From positions 1 through 18,149 of the forward strand of contig DATKCN010000268.1 in assembly GCA_035513175.1 (NCBI GenBank): DNA of 18,149 bases, given 5' to 3'. Source of the stretch: DATKCN01 sp035513175 (GTDB taxonomy: Bacteria > Chloroflexota > Chloroflexia > Thermomicrobiales > CFX8). The position numbers and the translations under genes are program-made. The notes beneath the pieces were generated by a model, which ran no database searches, was not told the origin of the DNA, and saw only the letters and a list, made by a program, of their open reading frames with translations. Shown in pieces: positions 13,980 through 18,149 of the stretch. Each line of letters starts with the position of its first letter. Position 1 is the first letter of the stretch.

Positions 13980-14931
13980 TTGCCAGCACCTCCGGATTCA
14001 GGCAATGCGGCGGGTCGCCTCCCGTCAGCACGGCGATAAGGTTCTGCGCCGCCAACGACGACATCCTGTGGCGCGTCACCGACGTCGCGCTCGCGATATG
14101 AGGCACGATCGTGACCCGTTCGTACCCGTACAGCGGGTGATCGACGGGCAAGGGCTCTGGATCGGTTACGTCAAGCCCCACGCCACCAAGGCGTCCGCGC
14201 TCCAACGCGCGGACCAGCGCGTCCGTGTCGATGACGCCGCCGCGTGCCGTGTTGATCAGCAGCGCATCCGGCTTCATCGATGCCAGCGCCTCGTCGTCGA
14301 TCATCAAGCGCGTCTCCGGCGTAAGGGGCACGTGCAACGTCACGACATCCGCGCGACGGAGGAGATCGGTCACCGTCGCTGATTCGAATTCGGTGGATTC
14401 CGATCGTTCGTCAGCGTAGATGACCCGCATGCCGAAACCCTGCATGAGCGTCGCCACGGTCGCGCCGATGCGGCCAAGACCGACCACACCGAGCGTCGCA
14501 CCTTCGAGGTCACGGCCCAGGAACCGGAAAGGATACCAGGTGAGCCACTCTCCCTCGCGCGCCGCGATCGCGGCCGGCACGATCTGCCTGGCAACCGCGA
14601 ACATCAGCGCCACGGTGAACTCAGCCGTTGTTCGGGTCAGAACGTCGGGCGTCGTGCAGGCCGCCACCAGGCGCTTCGTGCATGCCTCAACGTCGATGTT
14701 GTCGTATCCAACTGCCAAGTTGCTGACAGCCCTCAGTCCTGGGGTGGCGTCGAGCAGTTCGGCATCGATCCGATCGGTTAACAGCGTCAGTGCGCCATCA
14801 GCATCGCCAAGCAGCCGGATCAGTTCCTCCCGAGATGGGGGTAGATCGCTGTCCCACGTCGTCACGTCCGCATGCTCCTTGAGCATGTTGATGGTGTCGC
14901 TGTCGATTCGCCTGGTAACCACTACGCGCAC
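13972..14931 (-). CDS. D-isomer-specific 2-hydroxyacid dehydrogenase (glyoxylate/hydroxypyruvate reductase type)
   Basis: NAD(P)H-dependent oxidoreductase acting on a D-2-hydroxyacid/2-ketoacid pair, probably glyoxylate or hydroxypyruvate. The 319 residues carry the nucleotide loop GLGRIG (151-156) and the catalytic trio Arg230 (NTARGG), Glu259 (DPEP) and His278 (PHIASAT). NLAVGYDNIDVEAC (71-84) is the usual substrate-loop region. The GTG at 14931 is chosen because GGAGA lies about 6 nt upstream and VRVVVTRRID matches typical N-termini; a GTG at 14982 would add 17 residues with no ribosome site. YADERS follows strand 2, so acidic residues are available for NAD. The single-module length excludes the long SerA with an ACT domain. 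It precedes fabF with an 8-nt overlap; the metabolic link is unclear. Confidence 0.9.
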   Translation of the reverse strand: MRVVVTRRIDSDTINMLKEHADVTTWDSDLPPSREELIRLLGDADGALTLLTDRIDAELLDATPGLRAVSNLAVGYDNIDVEACTKRLVAACTTPDVLTRTTAEFTVALMFAVARQIVPAAIAAREGEWLTWYPFRFLGRDLEGATLGVVGLGRIGATVATLMQGFGMRVIYADERSESTEFESATVTDLLRRADVVTLHVPLTPETRLMIDDEALASMKPDALLINTARGGVIDTDALVRALERGRLGGVGLDVTDPEPLPVDHPLYGYERVTIVPHIASATSVTRHRMSSLAAQNLIAVLTGGDPPHCLNPEVLANA

Positions 14932-15001
14932 TTGTGTCTCCACGCTGTCTGACAGTTGCGATCTCGAATGCGGAACCGCCACGATGCCGCCCGCACATCA
15001 T

Positions 15002-15030
15002 AGTGTATGGCTCGTTTTACCCCTCGGCAA
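15002..15030 (-). promoter_or_regulatory. Candidate promoter for the 2-hydroxyacid dehydrogenase/fabF run
   Basis: On the minus strand TTGCCG (15030-15025) is followed after exactly 17 nt by TACACT (15007-15002). Start would be at about 14995, leaving a 60-nt leader. The same -35 hexamer and spacing recur at the rpsT promoter. Confidence 0.45.
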
Positions 15031-15162
15031 CTGAGGCGCCACGGCGCAACGAGGACTCGGTTTTCGCCGGAGCGGTGAACGCCATGATGTCAGAAACTCG
15101 CGTACGTACGATATTCCGTTCCCTCAGCGGGGCGATGTGAGGGAGGACCGTCCCGCGCGCTC

Positions 15163-15171
15163 TGGTATACT
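15163..15171 (+). promoter_or_regulatory. Extended -10 promoter of the structured RNA/holA
   Basis: TGGTATACT: a TATACT box at 15166-15171 with the TGn extension. No -35 box is visible, as expected for extended -10 promoters. The predicted start, seven or eight nt downstream, falls on the first G of the RNA closing helix. Confidence 0.6.
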
Positions 15172-15178
15172 TTCGTCC

Positions 15179-15338
15179 GGGTGAGTTGGAGACATGGCCA
15201 CGCGGCTTCAAATGTTTTGAGCCAACGTCACTAGTTTTCGGGCGCTCTCTGGCCGATCTCATGGGATCGTCGCACCGGGCGCTCACCTGCGAACGCAGGC
15301 TCGAAACTAGCCCGTGTGGTGACATCTTCCGCTCACCC
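15179..15338 (+). ncRNA. Structured RNA of about 160 nt upstream of holA (family unknown)
   Basis: Seen by complementarity. The closing helix pairs GGGTGAG (15179-15185) with CTCACCC (15332-15338), extended by a G-T wobble. A second helix pairs 15188-15192 with 15325-15330, with one bulge. A third, CCACGCG (15198-15204) with CGTGTGG (15313-15319), has one wobble. Inside it sit a hairpin at 15205-15222 and a 12-pair helix, 15231-15243 with 15299-15310, with one bulged T. That helix encloses hairpins at 15254-15269 and 15287-15298 (GAAC-type loop). All are nested and form a three-way junction. The 5' end coincides with the predicted transcription start. I do not see consensus motifs of SRP RNA, tmRNA, RNase P, T-box, TPP, SAM, cobalamin or c-di-GMP elements. 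It may be a free RNA or a cis-acting leader ending 40 nt before holA. Confidence 0.55.
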
Positions 15339-15378
15339 ATCCTCTGTCCGTCTGCCGCTACGTTCCGGGGCGCTGAAC

Positions 15379-16425
15379 ATGAGCTATCTGCTGTGCGGAC
15401 AGAATGCGCTGCTGCTCGACGAACGTGTTGCGGCTCTCGTGAGCGACTTAGATCAGACCGGTCTCGGCACGACTGTCATCGATGTCCAGACTTCGACACT
15501 TGAAGCGATTGCTTCCGCGTGCCACGCCAGTCCATTTTTCGGCGGGACGCGCATGGTCGTGCTGAGGCAACCGCTGGTCCTGCCCAAGCGCGGCGACGAC
15601 GCCTCTGCAGATGAAGACGACACTCCTCCCGGAAGGATCCGCTGGCCGGACCTGCTGCAGATCCTCAGGTCAACACCGCCCACCTCCGAGATCATCGTTC
15701 GACATGACGGCTCGCTGACTGCGACCCACTTCGCCCGCAAGGCGCTCAAGGAACTCGGCTGGACCATCGAGCCGGTCGAGATTCCGCGGGGCGCCGATCT
15801 GCTGGCCTGGGTCACGACCCGCGCGCAAGGCAACGGGTATTCGTTCGGACCAGGCGCCGCAGAGCGTCTGCTGGACCTGCTCTTTCCGCTGTCGTGGAGC
15901 TCGACGGACACGCGTTACGTGACGACTACGCCGGACACGCGGCTGATTGCAAGTGAAATTGAGAAGCTTGCCCTGGCTTCCGACGAAGATGTCGTGTCAG
16001 TTGCAGTCGTCGACAGCCTGATTGAGGATCGAAGCGGCTATAAGGCATTCGAGCTCAGCAACGCGATCTTCAGCGGGCGAGTCGAACAGGCGCTGTGCGA
16101 GCTCGATCTGATGATCGAGGCGGGAGAAGCGCCGGAGCGCGTCCTGTTTCAGATTGCCGGAGACGTCGTCGCGACCGCTCAGGCGCGGCTTGCGCTCGAG
16201 TACCCGTCGCGGGACGTGGCCACGGTGTCTGGTCTCACCGATCGTCGCGTGGACACGCTCAAAACGCGGCACTACAGCCATGCCACGTTGCGGATGATGG
16301 CTGAACTAGTTCGGCACGCGGACTCCAACGTGAAAACGGGGCATGCCGCACAGACGGCGGCCGTCATAACCCCACTCGTCGCCCAGCTGTCAGAGGCAGC
16401 ACGAACGCCACCCGGACGTCGATAG
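15379..16425 (+). CDS. holA: DNA polymerase III delta subunit
   Basis: Opens the beta sliding clamp as part of the clamp loader during replication. The 348-residue protein starts MSYLLCGQNALLLDERVAAL, the usual start of the delta N-terminal domain. The central region (EIIVRHDGSL...ALKELGWTIEPVEIP) corresponds to the AAA+-like fold lacking a Walker A. The C-terminal collar domain is clear: GYKAFELSNAIFSGRVEQAL, then APERVLFQIAGDV, then a KTRHYSHATLRMMAELVRHAD segment ending VKTGHA. Similarity is low across the family, so the call rests on this pattern and on the neighbouring rpsT and lepA, a classic association. A central acidic insert (about 75-85) is unusual but benign. The ATG is chosen over a GTG at 15316 that would lie within the structured RNA; the ribosome site is weak. 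Confidence 0.87.
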   Translation: MSYLLCGQNALLLDERVAALVSDLDQTGLGTTVIDVQTSTLEAIASACHASPFFGGTRMVVLRQPLVLPKRGDDASADEDDTPPGRIRWPDLLQILRSTPPTSEIIVRHDGSLTATHFARKALKELGWTIEPVEIPRGADLLAWVTTRAQGNGYSFGPGAAERLLDLLFPLSWSSTDTRYVTTTPDTRLIASEIEKLALASDEDVVSVAVVDSLIEDRSGYKAFELSNAIFSGRVEQALCELDLMIEAGEAPERVLFQIAGDVVATAQARLALEYPSRDVATVSGLTDRRVDTLKTRHYSHATLRMMAELVRHADSNVKTGHAAQTAAVITPLVAQLSEAARTPPGRR

Positions 16426-16461
16426 CACGCACGTGGCGTCGTGTCGGTCCGGCATCAGCTA

Positions 16462-16659
16462 TCAAACGACCGACGACGCTTCCAGTCGGACACCGTTCGC
16501 GGAGCGACATGTCCACTGGCGCAACACATCCGCGCACGGGTGATCCGTTTCGGGTTCCGAGATTTGAAAGAGCGAGTGACGGGAGGGGCGACGCGTGTCG
16601 GCGAGAACGACGTTTCCGCACTCGTCGCACCAGTTGTGTGCCGACTCGAAGCGTCGATA
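16462..16659 (-). other. Start-less open frame resembling a zinc-ribbon fragment
   Basis: The minus strand stays open for 65 codons between two TGA stops and reads AHNWCDECGNVVLADTRR near its beginning. Later come DHPCADV and QWTCRS, giving a Cys-x2-Cys plus two further Cys. Codon third positions are GC-rich, like real genes here. It lies 18 nt behind rpsT in the same frame, separated by two in-frame TGA codons. There is no ATG, GTG or TTG before codon 42. It may be a gene remnant, a recoded extension, or chance. Confidence 0.25.
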
Positions 16660-16677
16660 TCAGGGGGTGTAACCTGC

Positions 16678-16944
16678 TCAGGTCTCCATCGCGTTGTACT
16701 TCGCCATCAGGCGCGACTTGCGACGCGCCGCATTGTTGGGATGGATCACGCCTTTGGCCGCCGCTCGGTCAAGCAGGCTGATCGCGTTGCCAACCGCGCC
16801 GGACGCCGCCTGCTCGTCCGCCTGGCTGATCAGCGTTTCCGCGCGCCGCACCAGCGTCCGCGTAGACGATCGATAGCGCCGGTTGCTGATCTTGCGCCGC
16901 TCCGACACGCGGGCGCGCTTTGCGGCTGACTTGGAATTGGCCAA
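16678..16944 (-). CDS. rpsT: 30S ribosomal protein S20, TTG start
   Basis: Small, basic primary-binding protein of the 30S subunit that contacts 16S rRNA. The 88-residue protein reads (M)ANSKSAAKRARVSERRK, then the helical core with NRRYRSSTRT and the conserved end KGVIHPNNAARRKSRLM. The start is TTG, fixed by the universal (M)A-N-x-KSA N-terminus and a GAGGGGG ribosome site 8-14 nt upstream. No ATG exists near this point; the nearest upstream in-frame ATGs would add many residues unlike S20. E. coli rpsT also starts with UUG, which contributes to its autoregulation. The gene is convergent with holA and divergent from lepA. Its leader is about 70 nt. Confidence 0.96.
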   Translation of the reverse strand: MANSKSAAKRARVSERRKISNRRYRSSTRTLVRRAETLISQADEQAASGAVGNAISLLDRAAAKGVIHPNNAARRKSRLMAKYNAMET

Positions 16945-17019
16945 ACTGACCCCCTCGTAGGCTCGTAGCTTCGAAACACGACAAAGCGGCCCGCCTGGAG
17001 CGAACTCGATAACCGACGA

Positions 17020-17048
17020 ATTGTACTCGCGTTCCGCCATTCCGGCAA
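17020..17048 (-). promoter_or_regulatory. rpsT promoter
   Basis: On the minus strand TTGCCG (17048-17043), exactly 17 nt, then TACAAT (17025-17020). Start would be at about 17013, about 70 nt before the TTG start codon of rpsT. Confidence 0.6.
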
Positions 17049-17090
17049 CGTCGACTCGATCGCCGGAACCGATGCAAAGCGCACGGACAG

Positions 17091-17097
17091 GTATACT
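17091..17097 (+). promoter_or_regulatory. Candidate lepA -10 box
   Basis: GTATACT, 56 nt upstream of the lepA ATG. The -35 is not recognisable. The same heptamer occurs before rpoD and before the structured RNA, and on the minus strand before tatA. Confidence 0.45.
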
Positions 17098-17153
17098 TTG
17101 TTGTTGGTCCACGATGTATCGGTAGATCGTCACGGAGCGTGTAGACGGGCCCC

Positions 17154-18149
17154 ATGCCAGACCGACAACGAATCCGGAACTTCAGCATCATCGCCCACAT
17201 CGACCATGGCAAGTCAACGCTCGCTGACCGGCTCCTGGAGCACACGGGGACGGTGACGCAACGCGAGATGGTTGAGCAGGTGCTCGACTCGATGGACCTC
17301 GAGCGCGAAAAGGGCATCACGATCAAGGCGCGCGCCGTGCGCATGGCGTTTCGCGCCGCCGACGGGGACCTGTACGAACTCAACCTGATCGACACGCCCG
17401 GACACGTCGATTTTTCGTACGAAGTGAGCCGCTCACTCGCCGCGTGCGAAGGCGCGTTGCTGGTCGTCGATGCGGCGCAAGGCATCGAAGCCCAGACCCT
17501 CGCAAACGTCTATCTCGCGCTGGAGCATGATCTGGCAATTGTCGCGGTCATCAACAAAATCGATCTGCCGAACGCGATGCCCGTGCGGGTCGCTCAGGAA
17601 GTGAGTGATCTGATCGGCCTGCTTCCCAACGAGATCATCGCTGCGTCGGCGAAGGAAGGGATCGGCGTTCTGGAGATTCTGCAGGCCATCGTCGACCAGA
17701 TTCCGCCGCCTGCGGGCGAACCGGACGCGCCGTTGCGCGCGTTGATCTTTGACTCGCACTATGACTCGTACAAGGGGGTCATTGCCTACGTGAAGATCGT
17801 CGACGGCGTTCTCGGCAGCGAGTCGCGGATCAGGGTCATGGCGTCCGGGCGAGAGACGGACGTGCTGGAGGTTGGTGTTTTCCGCCCGATTATGACCGCC
17901 GTTGCGGAGCTTTCAGCCGGCGAGGTGGGTTATGTCGCGACGGGCCTGAAGGTCGTAAGCGAGTGTCAGGTAGGCGACACGATCACGCTGGCAACCCAGC
18001 CTGCCACACACCCTCTTCCCGGCTACAGACCCGTCAAGCCGATGGTCTTTGCCGGTTTCTTCCCAGTGAACAGCGAGGAGTTCACGCTGTTACGGGATTC
18101 GCTGGAGCGCCTGCAGCTCAATGACGCGTCGCTGGTGTTCGTCCCAGAG
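17154..18149 (+). CDS. lepA: Elongation factor 4 (LepA), C-terminus beyond window edge
   Basis: Ribosome-associated GTPase that acts on translation, probably during initiation or 30S assembly. The visible 332 residues hold domain G and much of domain 2. G1 is AHIDHGKSTLADRLL, G2 EREKGITIKA, G3 DTPGHVDF, G4 NKIDLPNA and G5 SAKEGIG. The DSHYDSYKGVIAYVKIVDG block begins the second domain, and GYRPVKPMVFAGFFPVNSEEF, found in LepA but not EF-G, follows. The ATG is chosen because PDRQRIRNFSIIAHIDHG is the standard start; the ribosome site is weak. About 270 residues, including the LepA-specific C-terminal domain, are cut off. It is divergent from rpsT. Confidence 0.97.
   Translation, partial: MPDRQRIRNFSIIAHIDHGKSTLADRLLEHTGTVTQREMVEQVLDSMDLEREKGITIKARAVRMAFRAADGDLYELNLIDTPGHVDFSYEVSRSLAACEGALLVVDAAQGIEAQTLANVYLALEHDLAIVAVINKIDLPNAMPVRVAQEVSDLIGLLPNEIIAASAKEGIGVLEILQAIVDQIPPPAGEPDAPLRALIFDSHYDSYKGVIAYVKIVDGVLGSESRIRVMASGRETDVLEVGVFRPIMTAVAELSAGEVGYVATGLKVVSECQVGDTITLATQPATHPLPGYRPVKPMVFAGFFPVNSEEFTLLRDSLERLQLNDASLVFVPE

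Noticed and set aside
14945..14955. CTGTC-T-GACAG palindrome near the 2-hydroxyacid dehydrogenase start, considered as an SOS-like operator
   Set aside because: Short arms and no match to known LexA consensus forms; not distinguishable from chance.
15179..15338. Assignment of the structured RNA as SRP RNA, tmRNA, RNase P RNA, T-box or a common riboswitch
   Set aside because: The hallmark conserved segments of those families are not found in the sequence, so only 'family unknown' is supported.
15017..15340. 107-codon minus-strand frame over the structured RNA
   Set aside because: Its composition is unlike a protein, and the region is better explained by the promoter and RNA helices.
16364..16630. 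88-codon minus-strand frame between holA and rpsT
   Set aside because: Low-complexity Arg-rich peptide that overlaps the holA end; no ribosome site or similarity recognised.

Overview
The window is GC-rich, densely packed bacterial chromosome carrying mostly housekeeping genes. The likely source is a Chloroflexota-type bacterium (Thermomicrobia-like) or a similar high-GC, Gram-positive-like lineage. This rests on the holA/rpsT/lepA neighbourhood, a compact SigA-type sigma factor with a short region 1.1, and a two-subunit B12 mutase with MeaB. The phylum call is an inference of moderate to low certainty. Alternative start codons are frequent: GTG for meaB, rpoD, the 2-hydroxyacid dehydrogenase and probably pth, and TTG for rpsT.

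Layout. 1-3514 (minus): tgt, then a membrane-anchored FecR-like protein overlapping it, then UDP-glucose dehydrogenase cut by the window edge. 3539-5404: a SAM methyltransferase (+) convergent with a TatA/B-type translocase subunit (-), then peptidyl-tRNA hydrolase (+) divergent from tatA across a promoter region with a perfect palindrome. 5461-9518 (+): a catabolic cassette of 3-hydroxyacyl-CoA dehydrogenase, B12 acyl-CoA mutase large and small subunits, and the MeaB GTPase chaperone. 9525-10837 (-): ruvC-tlyA, overlapping by ATGA. 10908-12315 (+): the main sigma factor with a good promoter and a leader that can hide its ribosome-binding site. 12464-14931 (-): a D-2-hydroxyacid dehydrogenase, fabF and two tiny hydrophobic ORFs. 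15163-16425 (+): an extended -10 promoter, a strongly structured RNA of about 160 nt, and holA. 16462-18149: rpsT (-) with an odd ORF behind it, and lepA (+), cut by the edge.

How the genes work together. The catabolic cassette oxidises a 3-hydroxyacyl-CoA and rearranges a branched acyl-CoA with adenosylcobalamin; MeaB loads and protects the mutase. The mutase residues that set substrate choice are Phe77 and Gln195, the isobutyryl-CoA mutase pair rather than the Tyr/Arg pair of methylmalonyl-CoA mutase. Most other genes serve translation and tRNA (tgt, pth, tlyA, rpsT, lepA), replication and repair (holA, ruvC), transcription (rpoD), lipid synthesis (fabF) and export (tatA).

The most novel element is the RNA at 15179-15338. 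Its closing helix starts at the predicted transcription start, and the nested helices form a three-way junction. I could not match it to any RNA family I know. The second is the mis-annotation-prone mutase. The rpsT TTG start, the rpoD leader and the mini-ORFs are smaller points of interest.
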